Positions 52,412 to 60,966 of a DNA stretch of 64,000 nt are shown here, one piece after another. The notes beneath the pieces were generated by a model. It was not told the DNA's origin. It searched no databases and saw only the letters and a list, made by a program, of their open reading frames with translations. Location of the stretch: positions 62,001-126,000 of the forward strand of contig NZ_JAANCM010000008.1 in the NCBI RefSeq assembly GCF_011603255.1. The letters are read 5' to 3'. The position numbers were made by a program, and so were the translations under genes. The stretch is from Ferranicluibacter rubi (GTDB lineage: Bacteria; Pseudomonadota; Alphaproteobacteria; Rhizobiales; Rhizobiaceae). How positions within the stretch are numbered: position 1 is the first letter of the stretch; each line of letters starts with the position of its first letter.

Positions 52412-53695
52412 TCAGCGACCGGCGAAGAAGGCAGCCGGGCCGGTGACGAGAACGGGGAAGAGGACGAGCAGGATGAGCACGATCAGCTGCGCGATCATGA
52501 ACGGCCAGACGCCCCGGATAAGCTTTTCCATCGAGATCTTGCCGACGCCGCAGACGACGTTGAGCACGGTGCCGACCGGCGGCGTGATGAGGCCGATGGA
52601 ATTGTTGATGATGAACAGCACGCCGAAATAGACGGGATCGATGCCGGCCTCCTTGATGACCGGCATGAGGACCGGCGTCAGGATGAGGATGGTCGGCGTC
52701 ATGTCCATGGCGGTGCCGACGGCAACGATCAGCACCATGATGGCGATCAGCAGCAGCGTCTGGTTGCCCATCAGCGGCTGCAGCAGGGCGACCATGGCGC
52801 CCGGCAGGTCGGCAATCGTGATGAGCCAGGCGGAAACCGAGGCGGCGGCGACCAGGAACATGACGATCGCGGTGGTTTTCGCAGCCGAGGTGAAGACGTC
52901 GAGCAGCATGCCGGGCGTCAGTTCACGGTAGACGACCATGGCGACGAACAGCGAATAGACGGCGGCGACCACGCCGGCTTCGGTAGGCGTGAACACGCCG
53001 AACTTCAAGCCGAAGATGATGATGACCGGCAGCATCAGCGCCCAGAGGCTCGAGACGAGCGCGTGCCGGCGCTCCGCCCAGGAGGATTTCGCCGGCATGG
53101 CGAAGGTTTCCTTGCGGATGACCACCAGCCAGGCGACGCAGAGGGCAGCACCGATCATCAGGCCCGGCGCGATGCCGGCGAGGAAGAGCTTGGTGATGGA
53201 GACGCCGCCGACCACGCCGTAGAGAATGAAGCCGATGGAGGGCGGGATGATGGGGCCGATGATGGCGGAGGATGCGATGAGGCCGCCCGAGCGGGCCGGA
53301 TCGTGGCCGGACTTGATCATCATCGGCATCAGCAGGGCAGCGAGCGCCGCCGCATCTGCCACGGCCGAGCCGGAAAGGCTGGAGAGAACGCAGGCTGCGA
53401 GAATGCAGACGAAACCGAGACCACCGCGCTTATGCCCGACCAGCGCGATCGCCAGATTGACGATGCGCTTGGAAAGCCCGCCCTGGTTCATGACCTCGCC
53501 GGCCAGCATGAAGAAGGGCACGGCGATGAGCGTGAAGCTGTCGGCACCTTGCAGGATCGTCTGGGCGACGATCTGCCCGTCGAAGAGGTCCATGTGAACC
53601 ATGAGCGCGATCCCGGACAGGATCAGCGCAAAGGCGATCGGCATGCCCAATGCCATGGTGCCGAGAAGCGAGCCGAGGAATACTGCGATAACCAT
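52412..53695 (-). CDS. TRAP transporter large permease, DctM family
   Basis: The protein has 427 residues from the ATG at 53695, preceded by GAGGGGAA; the minus frame is open far upstream, but that sequence is not protein-like. About 12 membrane segments; landmarks are FFMLAGEVMNQGGLSKRIVN, SSLSGSAVADAAALAALLMP, PPSIGFILYGVVGGVSI and NSIGLITPPVGTVLNVVCG. It is in order dctQ-dctM-dctP-shikimate dehydrogenase-quiC. Confidence 0.92.
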   Translation of the reverse strand: MVIAVFLGSLLGTMALGMPIAFALILSGIALMVHMDLFDGQIVAQTILQGADSFTLIAVPFFMLAGEVMNQGGLSKRIVNLAIALVGHKRGGLGFVCILAACVLSSLSGSAVADAAALAALLMPMMIKSGHDPARSGGLIASSAIIGPIIPPSIGFILYGVVGGVSITKLFLAGIAPGLMIGAALCVAWLVVIRKETFAMPAKSSWAERRHALVSSLWALMLPVIIIFGLKFGVFTPTEAGVVAAVYSLFVAMVVYRELTPGMLLDVFTSAAKTTAIVMFLVAAASVSAWLITIADLPGAMVALLQPLMGNQTLLLIAIMVLIVAVGTAMDMTPTILILTPVLMPVIKEAGIDPVYFGVLFIINNSIGLITPPVGTVLNVVCGVGKISMEKLIRGVWPFMIAQLIVLILLVLFPVLVTGPAAFFAGR

Positions 53696-53706
53696 CGTCG
53701 TTCCCC

Positions 53707-54273
53707 TCAGCGACCGAAGCCGGACGCAGCGGGCAGCGGCGGTACGGGCGAGGCGGTCGGCGGCGGCAGATCTTCGGATTCCTGCACGAGCACGATGTTG
53801 GAGATATCGAGACTGCCGGTGAGGATCGCGAGCGTCTCGCCGCCCAGATGCAGGAGAGCCGTCACCGAGAAGATGACGGCGGGAATCATGAACCACGCCA
53901 TGGAGATACCAGCCGCCGGCGTGATTGCGCCCCAGGTCAGAACAGACTGCGCCCAGGCGCCCTGAAGGAGCAACACGCAGGCCAGCAGCATCAGGAGGTA
54001 GCCGAGAAGGACGCAGGCCTTGGCCAATTTTGGCGGCAAGGCGCGGATCATCGTATCGATGCCGATATGGGCGTGTTCGCGCAGCGCGACGGCCGCGCCG
54101 AGGAAGATCAGCCAGACGAAGGCTAGCCGCGACATCTCTTCCGAGATCGTCAGGCCGCTGTTCAGCGCATAGCGCAGGATGACGTTGGTGAAAACGAGGA
54201 TGACCATCGCTGCGAGGAGCAGGGCGATGGAGGCGCGCAGAAGCGCAAAATACAGATCGACGATCCGTCTCAT
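53707..54273 (-). CDS. TRAP transporter small membrane subunit, DctQ family
   Basis: The protein has 188 residues and four membrane segments, with the landmark GLTISEEMSRLAFVWLIFLG (typical 'E-x-x-R/F' stretch) and AVALREHAHIGIDTM. The last 25 residues (SEDLPPPTASPVPPLPAASG) are Pro-rich and beyond the family domain. First gene of the shikimate operon, 11 bases before the DctM start, with the promoter region and TetR operator upstream. Confidence 0.9.
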   Translation of the reverse strand: MRRIVDLYFALLRASIALLLAAMVILVFTNVILRYALNSGLTISEEMSRLAFVWLIFLGAAVALREHAHIGIDTMIRALPPKLAKACVLLGYLLMLLACVLLLQGAWAQSVLTWGAITPAAGISMAWFMIPAVIFSVTALLHLGGETLAILTGSLDISNIVLVQESEDLPPPTASPVPPLPAASGFGR

Positions 54274-54483
54274 GAAAGTCCTCCCGTGCGATCGGCACTC
54301 CCTGCCGGATCGTCTGCTCCCGTCCGTCGATGCGGGGATCCCTCCAGATCCTAAAGCATCGCCGTGATGTCCTGTAGCCCGTTACGCCCGGCCCACAGCA
54401 TTTTATGATCCGGCACCGTCTTGCGTCGATGACGATCGAACTCTCTGCCTCTTTCCGACAGAAGCATCTTGAGGTAAAAATGT

Positions 54484-54497
54484 ACGAACCGGTTCGT
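54484..54497. promoter_or_regulatory. Perfect palindrome between shikimate operon and TetR gene
   Basis: ACGAACCGGTTCGT is 14 bases, self-complementary without mismatch. It lies 211 bases before the dctQ start and 132 before the TetR start, in the 355-base divergent region. Size and form fit a TetR-family operator. No other strong element was seen in this gap. Confidence 0.65.
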
Positions 54498-54628
54498 TTA
54501 GTCAACGCGAAAATCGTGTTGTCCGTGAGATCGGTGAATGACGTGCCGGTTGGAACATGCAGAATGGGCCGCGCCGATGTTTGCGATCGGTCGTGCCCGT
54601 CATGGGCATGTGGGAGGATGATGAGGAA

Positions 54629-55351
54629 ATGGCCGACACAGACGGTGTTGACGAACGGGGGCATCTTGACGCCGATGGTCTGCCGGGCAGACGTCGCGTA
54701 ACGCAGCAGGACCGCACGACGAAAACGCGGGACGACATCCTGCTGGTCGCGCGCGAGGAGTTTGCGGCGAACGGCCTTTCGGGCGCCCGCGTCGATGCCA
54801 TCGCCGAGCGCACACGGACGTCCAAGCGGATGATCTACTATCATTTCGGCTCGAAAGAGGGCCTCTACCTCGCCGTGCTCGAACATGCCTATACCGGCAT
54901 CCGCAAGGTGGAGGCGGAACTGCGGCTGGCCGACGTCGATCCGGCGGACGCGATGCGCCGCTTGATCGGCTTCACCTTCGACTATGACGAGGCCAATCCC
55001 GATTTCATCCGTCTGGTGACGATCGAGAACATCCATCGCGCCAGCCATATGCGCCAGTCCTCCAGCCTCGGCCGGCTCAACGTGTCGATCATCGACACGA
55101 TCGCCGCGATCCTCCGGCGGGGACAGGAGACCGGCGCGTTCCGCCGGGAGGTCGATCCGATCGACCTGCATATGCTGATCTCGTCCTTCTGCTTCTTCCG
55201 GGTCTCCAATCGTCACACCTTCGGCCACATCTTCGGTCGTGATCTCGGCGAAGCCACGATGCGCAGCCGCCATCGCGTCCTGTTGCAGGACGCCGTGATC
55301 GCTCTGTTGCGTGACCCGCAAGCTGTCGAGAATGCGCGCGACGGTGGCTAA
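54629..55351 (+). CDS. TetR-family transcriptional regulator of the shikimate operon
   Basis: The protein has 240 residues from the ATG at 54629; ATGs at 54602 and 54608 are alternatives. The helix-turn-helix is clear: TRDDILLVAREEFAANGLSG, then ARVDAIAERTRTSKRMIYYH and FGSKEGLYLAVLEHAY. A ligand domain follows with a C-terminal TetR_C-like region. It resembles regulators of catabolic operons for aromatic or hydroaromatic acids. It is divergent from the TRAP-shikimate-quiC operon and is its obvious regulator. Confidence 0.88.
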   Translation: MADTDGVDERGHLDADGLPGRRRVTQQDRTTKTRDDILLVAREEFAANGLSGARVDAIAERTRTSKRMIYYHFGSKEGLYLAVLEHAYTGIRKVEAELRLADVDPADAMRRLIGFTFDYDEANPDFIRLVTIENIHRASHMRQSSSLGRLNVSIIDTIAAILRRGQETGAFRREVDPIDLHMLISSFCFFRVSNRHTFGHIFGRDLGEATMRSRHRVLLQDAVIALLRDPQAVENARDGG

Positions 55352-55439
55352 TCAAGGCTTCGCATCCGCGACGGCATCACAGGGATTTGGTCATGCCGGG
55401 TGCTTTCATCGGGCATGATACCCGGTGTAGACAACGATC

Positions 55440-56585
55440 ATGATGCTTCGCTCCATGTCCGCCCTGAACTACCGTTCGCTGCGCTCGATCCGTATGGATC
55501 TGGGCGGTGTCAACGTGTTCATCGGCGAGAACGGCGTCGGCAAGTCTAACCTCTATCGTGCCCTGCAACTCGTGCAGGCCGCCGTGAGGGGCTCGCTCGC
55601 CTACGAGATCGCGGCGGAAGGAGGCATGGCGTCCGCGCTATGGTCGGGTCCGAGACGCATCGAGAAGAATTTCCGCATCAAGCTCGATGTCGAAGTGCTG
55701 GACGAGGAGCGGGCGGTGACGTTCCGCTATCGCGTGGAGGCCGGGTTGCGACCGCCGAAGGCCGCCGCCGGCTTCGCCTTCGAGCCGCAAATCAAGGAAG
55801 AGGTGCTTTCGGTCGAAACGGGCGCGTGGCCGGTCACGATGATGAAACGGGTCGGGCCGGGCGTGATGGTGCGCGGCGAGCGTGGGCGGATGGAAGAGTA
55901 TCCGCAGCCGGCGATGACGTCGGAGACGGCGATCGCCATGCTCGGCGATGCCGGACATTATCCGGAAGTCGGAACATTTCGCCGTCTGGTCGATGGCTGG
56001 CGGTTCTTCCATGGCTTTCGCACCGACCGGGATGCGGCGCTGCGCCAGCCCTGCCTTGCCGTCACGGCACCACTTCTGGACGAGGACGGCGGCAACATGG
56101 CGGCGGTCTTTGCAACGCTCGTCCATACCCGTGGCGATACCGTCGAACTCGACCGGGCGATCGCGGCGGCCCTCGGCGGCGCGCGGCTCCACGTGCCGGA
56201 ACCCGGGGAGTTTGCGGAATTCGGCCTGATCTTTCCCGACTTTCCGCAGCGCGTCTTCCAGCCACGCGAACTCTCCGACGGGCAGATCCGCTTCCTTGCC
56301 CTCGCGGCCGCGCTGATGTCCTATCGCCAGCCGCCGCTGATCGCGCTCAACGAGCCCGAGGCGAGCCTGCATCCCGACATGCTGCCGCCGCTCGCCGATC
56401 TGATCGCGACGGCCGCGGCCACCAGTCAGATCTGGATCGTCACCCATTCGGAAGCGCTTGCCTCTGCCGTTTTCGAGCGCTGCGGAACCCGGCCGAAGCG
56501 TGTCATCCGCAAGGACGGCGCGACCTGGATCGAGGGCATGCGACTCACCGGCGTCATTGATGAGGACGACGAGGACGAGACGTAG
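55440..56585 (+). CDS. AAA ATPase of the OLD/RecF-like (AAA_21) type
   Basis: The protein has 381 residues; the second Met gives an alternative start. It opens with RSMSALNYRSLRSIRMDLGG and Walker A GENGVGKS (29-36). The C-terminal part has RELSDGQIRFLALAAALMS (signature-like), ALNEPEASLHPDMLPPLADL (Walker B) and IVTHSEAL (switch). There is no TOPRIM nuclease domain as in OLD proteins, and no partner gene beside it. Such lone ATPases are common and mostly uncharacterised; some belong to defence systems, but nothing here shows that. Confidence 0.82.
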   Translation: MMLRSMSALNYRSLRSIRMDLGGVNVFIGENGVGKSNLYRALQLVQAAVRGSLAYEIAAEGGMASALWSGPRRIEKNFRIKLDVEVLDEERAVTFRYRVEAGLRPPKAAAGFAFEPQIKEEVLSVETGAWPVTMMKRVGPGVMVRGERGRMEEYPQPAMTSETAIAMLGDAGHYPEVGTFRRLVDGWRFFHGFRTDRDAALRQPCLAVTAPLLDEDGGNMAAVFATLVHTRGDTVELDRAIAAALGGARLHVPEPGEFAEFGLIFPDFPQRVFQPRELSDGQIRFLALAAALMSYRQPPLIALNEPEASLHPDMLPPLADLIATAAATSQIWIVTHSEALASAVFERCGTRPKRVIRKDGATWIEGMRLTGVIDEDDEDET

Positions 56586-56623
56586 CCGCCTGCGCTGCTG
56601 AGAAACCCACACTGAGCGGCGAA

Positions 56624-56641
56624 CTGTCATCTTTCTGCAAC
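56624..56641 (+). promoter_or_regulatory. Candidate Pho box of the alkaline phosphatase gene
   Basis: CTGTCAT-CTTT-CTGCAAC: two 7-base repeats at 11-base period, close to the PhoB consensus (CTGTCAT-N4-CTGTCAT), 84 bases before the phosphatase start. The second repeat is imperfect. An inverted CCGTC-N6-GACGG follows a little further on (about 56666-56681). Confidence 0.65.
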
Positions 56642-56725
56642 CAGCGTAACGACCATCATCCAACCGTCACACAGGACGGTTAAGCCTGCCGCATACAGTC
56701 TCCTCTCTACCCGAACGAGGTTCTC

Positions 56726-58492
56726 ATGCGGACTCTTCTCGCTGCGCTTGTCGCGACCACCATCCTTGCCGGCGCGGCCCAGGCCACGACCGTCTACCCG
56801 CTCTCCCGCGCAACGATCCTTGCGGGATCGCCGTTCGACTTCAAGATCGAGCTGCCCGGCGTGGTGAACGCCGAGGACGTGAAGGTCACCGTCAACGGCG
56901 AGGATTATGCCGCGGCGCTCGGCTCTGCTGCCGAATTCGTGGCCGAGGAAAAGGGCAAGGAGGACAAGGTTCTCGGTTCCGCCCTGATCCTGCGCGGCGC
57001 GCGAATCCTGAAGGCCGGCAGCTACAAGGTCGACGTGACCGCAGGCGGCGAGACGAAATCGGTGACGTGGGAGGTCTACGAGACCACCGCGCAGCCGAAG
57101 GCGAAGAACGTGATCTTCCTGCTTGGCGACGGCCTCTCCGTCGCGCACCGCACCGGCGCCCGCATCATGTCCAAGGGCATGACCGAAGGAAAGTCCAATG
57201 GCCGTCTCGCCATGGACGATCTCGACCACATGGCCTTCGTCGGGACCTCGGCCACGGACGCGATCGCGACCGACAGCGCCAACACCATGTCGGCCTACAT
57301 GACCGGCCACAAGACGGCCGTCAACGCGCTCGGCGTCTATGCCGACCGCACCCCGGCAAGCCTTGACGACCCGAAGGTCGAGACCATTGCGGAGGCCCTG
57401 CGCCGGACCACGAAAAAGGCGATCGGCGTCGTGTCCACCGCCGAGATCGAGGATGCCACGCCGGCCGCCGTCGTCGCCCACACCCGCAAGCGCGCCGACA
57501 AGGCCGACATCGTCGGCATGTTCTATGCCGTGCAGCCGGAGGTCATCCTCGGCGGCGGTTCCGCCTACTTCCTGCCGCAGGCGACGCCCGGTTCCAAGCG
57601 CAAGGACGACAAGGATTATATCCAGCTGTTCAAGGACGCCGGCTACGCGTTGGCGACCGACAGGACCGAACTCGAAGCCTCATCCGGCACCAATGCCGCC
57701 AAGCTGCTGGGCCTCTTCCACACCGGCAACATGGACTCGATCCTCGACCGCAATTTCTTGAAGAAGGGCACCGTTTCGAAGTTCCCGAACCAGCCGGGCC
57801 TCGTCGATATGACCCATGCGGCGTTGACGCAGCTGTCCAAGAACGAGGACGGCTTCTTCCTGATGGTCGAGGGCGCCACGATCGACAAGATGTCCCACCC
57901 GATGGACTGGGACCGGGCGCTGTATGAGACGATCGAGTTCGACAAGGCCGTCGGCGTCGCGCGCGACTTTGCCGCCAAGAACCCGGATACGTTGATCGTC
58001 GTTACCGGCGACCACACCCACGGCATTTCCGTCATCGGCACCATCGATGACGAGAAGCCGGGCACGGAGATGCGCCAGAAGGTCGGCATCTACGCCGATG
58101 CCGGCTTCCCGAACTATGAGGACAAGGACGGCGACGGCTATCCCGACAAGGTCGATCCGACACGCCGCCTCGCCGTGTTCTCCAGCAACTTCCCGGATTA
58201 CTACGAGACCTTCCGCCCGAAGCTCGATGGCCCGTTCGAGCCGACCGTGCAGAACGAGAACAAGGAATACGTCGCGAACCCGGCCTATAAGGACGTGCCC
58301 GGCGCCGTTCTGCGCGAAGGCAACCTGCCGAAGAGCTCCGAAAGCGCCGTCCATGCCGTCGATGACGTCGTGCTTCAGGCAAGCGGGCCCGGTTCGGAAG
58401 GCTTCAAGGGCTATATGGAAGAAAGCGACATCTACCGCGTTCTCGCCGACAGTCTCGCCCTCGGCTCGCCGGACAAGATTTCCGCGAAATAA
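56726..58492 (+). CDS. Alkaline phosphatase, PhoA superfamily
   Basis: The protein has 588 residues with a signal peptide (about 1-20, ending GAAQA) and an N-terminal extra domain of about 100 residues (beta-rich, 25-120). The phosphatase domain has FLLGDGLS (Asp135, metal), ATDSANTMSAYMTG (Ser184 nucleophile after Asp183), VEGATIDKMSHPMDWD (metal Asp and His) and VTGDHTHG (Asp/His metal). Two Zn and one Mg are expected. It is periplasmic and cleaves phosphate monoesters in phosphate starvation, in keeping with the Pho box upstream. It is longer than E. coli PhoA. Confidence 0.92.
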   Translation: MRTLLAALVATTILAGAAQATTVYPLSRATILAGSPFDFKIELPGVVNAEDVKVTVNGEDYAAALGSAAEFVAEEKGKEDKVLGSALILRGARILKAGSYKVDVTAGGETKSVTWEVYETTAQPKAKNVIFLLGDGLSVAHRTGARIMSKGMTEGKSNGRLAMDDLDHMAFVGTSATDAIATDSANTMSAYMTGHKTAVNALGVYADRTPASLDDPKVETIAEALRRTTKKAIGVVSTAEIEDATPAAVVAHTRKRADKADIVGMFYAVQPEVILGGGSAYFLPQATPGSKRKDDKDYIQLFKDAGYALATDRTELEASSGTNAAKLLGLFHTGNMDSILDRNFLKKGTVSKFPNQPGLVDMTHAALTQLSKNEDGFFLMVEGATIDKMSHPMDWDRALYETIEFDKAVGVARDFAAKNPDTLIVVTGDHTHGISVIGTIDDEKPGTEMRQKVGIYADAGFPNYEDKDGDGYPDKVDPTRRLAVFSSNFPDYYETFRPKLDGPFEPTVQNENKEYVANPAYKDVPGAVLREGNLPKSSESAVHAVDDVVLQASGPGSEGFKGYMEESDIYRVLADSLALGSPDKISAK

Positions 58493-58503
58493 GGGTGACC
58501 AGC

Positions 58504-58525
58504 CCGCCGGGCTATCGCCCGGCGG
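58504..58525 (+). terminator. GC-rich hairpin between phosphatase and next gene
   Basis: CCGCCGGGC and GCCCGGCGG, perfect 9-base arms around TATC, 11 bases after the phosphatase stop and 17 before the next start. No T run; could attenuate read-through or protect the upstream message. Confidence 0.55.
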
Positions 58526-58541
58526 CGCTCAAGGAAACGAC

Positions 58542-59003
58542 ATGACGAAATCTGAGGCCTTGCGCCGTCGCACGCTCCTTGGCTTGCTCGCATCCCTGCC
58601 AGCGGCGGTCTTTCCGCCGTTGGCTTTCGCTGCGGACACCGAGATCGGCTTTGACGATCTCTACGGCAGCGTCGGCGTGCTGGGCCTCACCTTCTCCGAT
58701 ACCGTGAAAGCGCTGAACGGCAAGGGCGTGACGATGAGCGGCTTCATGGCGCCGCCCCTGAAGGCCGAGGCGGCATTCTTCGTGCTGACCGAGATTCCCA
58801 TGTCGATCTGCCCTTTCTGCTCGTCGGATTCCGATTGGCCCGACAATATCGTCGTCGTCTACCTCGACGAGGCGCAGACCTTCGTCCAGCCGGGAACGCG
58901 CATTTCCGTGTCGGGGACACTGGAGGTGGGCACGTGGACGGATAGCGAGACCGGCTTCGTCAGTCGCCTGCGTCTCCGCAATGCGCGTTACTGGTCGGTC
59001 TGA
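58542..59003 (+). CDS. Secreted DUF3299-like protein
   Basis: The protein has 153 residues from the ATG at 58542. A Tat-like signal (RRRTLLGLLASLPAAVFPPL, cleaved near FA-ADT) precedes a small domain with VTMSGFMAPPLKAEAAFF, then SICPFCSSDSDWPDN (CxxC) and an OB-fold-like end (TRISVSGTLEVGTW). The pattern resembles DUF3299 proteins found in zinc-responsive MacB/FtsX-type operons in other proteobacteria. The CPFC pair may bind metal or be redox active. It is followed at 4 bases by the ATPase gene. Confidence 0.7.
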   Translation: MTKSEALRRRTLLGLLASLPAAVFPPLAFAADTEIGFDDLYGSVGVLGLTFSDTVKALNGKGVTMSGFMAPPLKAEAAFFVLTEIPMSICPFCSSDSDWPDNIVVVYLDEAQTFVQPGTRISVSGTLEVGTWTDSETGFVSRLRLRNARYWSV

Positions 59004-59007
59004 GCAG

Positions 59008-59691
59008 ATGATGTCGCTGACCCTTAAAGACATCGCCGTCTCCTATGCCGGGCTCGCCGCGCCCGTGCTCTCGGTTCCTGCCTTGCAGTTTGCAGCTGGG
59101 GAAAACGTGGCCGTGACAGGCGCCTCGGGCTCGGGCAAGAGCACCTTCGTCAATGTCGTCTCCGGCCTTGAGCATGTCCGCGTGGGTCGGATCGACTGGA
59201 GCGGAACCGATCTCGTTCGCCTTGCCGAGCATCGGCGCGACCGCTGGCGGGCCGAGCATGTCGGCCTCGTCATGCAGGATTTCCATCTTTTTCCCGGATT
59301 GTCGGCGCTCGACAACGTCCTGTTGCCTGCGCGGCTTGCCTCCGCGGCATCGTCCGCCGTCAAGCGTCGCGCACGCGACCTCCTTGCCGGCACGGGGCTC
59401 GAACGGCCCGGCCAGTCGGTCGAGACGATGTCGCGCGGCGAAATGCAGCGCGTTGCCATCGCCCGCGCGCTCGTGCGCGCACCGGGCATCGTCATCGCCG
59501 ATGAACCGACGGCAAGTCTCGACGAGGAAAGCGGTCAGGTCATTGCCGACCTGCTGATCGGTCTGGCGGGTGCGGCCGGTGCCACACTCATCGTCGTGTC
59601 GCACGATCCTGCCCTCATTTCGCGCCTGCCGCGCCGGATCACGCTTGATCGCGGTCGGATCTCCAGTGACAGCAAGGCGGCTGTGATATGA
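59008..59691 (+). CDS. MacB/LolD-type ABC transporter ATP-binding protein
   Basis: The protein has 227 residues from the ATG at 59008 (a second ATG follows at once). Walker A is GASGSGKST; Q-loop VMQDFHLFPGLSALDNV; the signature reads MSRGEMQRVAIARAL, the LSxGE/Q form usual in LolD/MacB proteins; Walker B is VIADEPTASLD; the switch is VSHDPALI. It couples to the FtsX-like permease whose gene overlaps by 4 bases. Mechanotransmission type rather than import. Confidence 0.88.
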   Translation: MMSLTLKDIAVSYAGLAAPVLSVPALQFAAGENVAVTGASGSGKSTFVNVVSGLEHVRVGRIDWSGTDLVRLAEHRRDRWRAEHVGLVMQDFHLFPGLSALDNVLLPARLASAASSAVKRRARDLLAGTGLERPGQSVETMSRGEMQRVAIARALVRAPGIVIADEPTASLDEESGQVIADLLIGLAGAAGATLIVVSHDPALISRLPRRITLDRGRISSDSKAAVI

Positions 59692-60956
59692 TCGGTTTCA
59701 TCCTCGCGGACATCCGCCGCCACAAGGGCGGGACGATTGCCATCCTGCTGCTGGTCGCCTTCGCCGTGGCGCTCGCCGTCTCGGTGACGCTGCAGGAACG
59801 CGCGCTCCGGCTCGGCAGCGCCCGTGCGGCCAACGCGTTCGATCTGGTGATCGGAGCGGCGGGCAGCGAAACGCAGCTGGTCCTGTCCTCCGTCTTTCTT
59901 CAAGCAGCCCCCCTCCCGCTGATGGAGGGTGCCGTGCTTCAGCGTCTTGCGGCTGATCCGCGCGTGGCCTTTGCCGCCCCCATCGGCTTCGGCGATTCCT
60001 TTGCGGGCTATCCGCTGGTGGGCACATCGACCGCTCTCGTGGCGCATCTTTCGCCGCAACTGCAGGAGGGTGCGGGCTTCCGGCAAGAGGGTGATGCGGT
60101 GATCGGCTCGGCGGTCGATCTCTCCATCGGCGCGGTGATCAAGCCCATGCACGGCACCGCGGAAGAGGGCGGCCATACGCATACCGGCCTTGCCTATGCC
60201 GTCGTCGGCCGGATGAAGCCGACCGGCACGCCATGGGACCGGGCGATCCTCGTACCCATACAGGCCGTGTGGGAGCTGCACGGGATGGGGCATGACAAGG
60301 CCGGGCATGAGGAGGCTGGTCACGAAGAAACGGGCCACGCCGAAGCTGGCCATGCAGGTGGCGAGGATGAGCATAGCGCCAATGCCACGGCGCCGATCGA
60401 CGAAGACTGGGCGGAACATTCGGCCGGTGTGCCGGCCGTTCTGGTCAAGCCGAAGACGATTGCCGACGCCTACAAGCTTCGCCAGGAATATCGCAGCGGC
60501 ACGACGCTCGCCGTCTTTCCCGGTGAGGTGCTGACGCGGCTCTACGCGACGCTCGGGGATGCCAAAATTCTGCTGATGGCGGTGGCGATCGGCACGCAGG
60601 TTCTCATCGCGGCAGCGCTTTTGCTGGTCACCATCATGCATGTCGGGCAGCGCCGGCGGCAGATCGGCGCGCTGCGCGCCTTCGGTGCATCGCGCACCGT
60701 CGTGTTCCGGATCGTCTGGCTGCAGCTTTTCGCCATCAGCCTCGCCGGCATCCTCATCGGTTTCGGCCTCGGCTACCTCGTCTCGGACGTCATCGGTGGC
60801 ATCGTCTCGCGGCAGAACGGCTTCACGATGCCCGTGACGTTCGCACGCGGAGACCTCGTCTTCGCAGCCTCCGTCACGGCTTTCGCGGCCGTCCTTGCCG
60901 TCGTGCCGGCCGTTCTCGCCTATCGCCAGTCGCCGGCCGCAGCCCTCAAGGGCTGA
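59688..60956 (+). CDS. FtsX-family permease with histidine-rich extracytoplasmic loop
   Basis: The protein has 422 residues: one N-terminal membrane segment (about 14-34), a large periplasmic domain (about 40-285) and three C-terminal segments (about 288-312, 340-362 and 380-412), the FtsX/MacB plan. The periplasmic domain carries His163, His165 and His198, then a run with His at 202, 207, 212, 217 and 222 (five-residue repeats GHEEA-like), plus His229 and His244. Such a loop should bind zinc or another soft metal. The last segment includes QIGALRAFGASRTVVFRIVW, typical of the family. Third gene of the DUF3299-ATPase-permease set. Confidence 0.87.
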   Translation: MIGFILADIRRHKGGTIAILLLVAFAVALAVSVTLQERALRLGSARAANAFDLVIGAAGSETQLVLSSVFLQAAPLPLMEGAVLQRLAADPRVAFAAPIGFGDSFAGYPLVGTSTALVAHLSPQLQEGAGFRQEGDAVIGSAVDLSIGAVIKPMHGTAEEGGHTHTGLAYAVVGRMKPTGTPWDRAILVPIQAVWELHGMGHDKAGHEEAGHEETGHAEAGHAGGEDEHSANATAPIDEDWAEHSAGVPAVLVKPKTIADAYKLRQEYRSGTTLAVFPGEVLTRLYATLGDAKILLMAVAIGTQVLIAAALLLVTIMHVGQRRRQIGALRAFGASRTVVFRIVWLQLFAISLAGILIGFGLGYLVSDVIGGIVSRQNGFTMPVTFARGDLVFAASVTAFAAVLAVVPAVLAYRQSPAAALKG

Positions 60957-60966
60957 GACCCGCGGA

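Noticed and set aside
53696-55321. N-terminal extension of the DctM frame giving a 969-residue protein
   Set aside because: The extra part is antisense to the TetR gene and overlaps dctQ in another frame; the ATG at 53695 has a ribosome site and gives the normal family length.
60128-60380. Histidine-coding repeats in the FtsX gene considered as a DNA tandem repeat
   Set aside because: The repetition is at the protein level (GHEEA-like) with variable codons, so it is better explained by a metal-binding loop than by a DNA repeat element.
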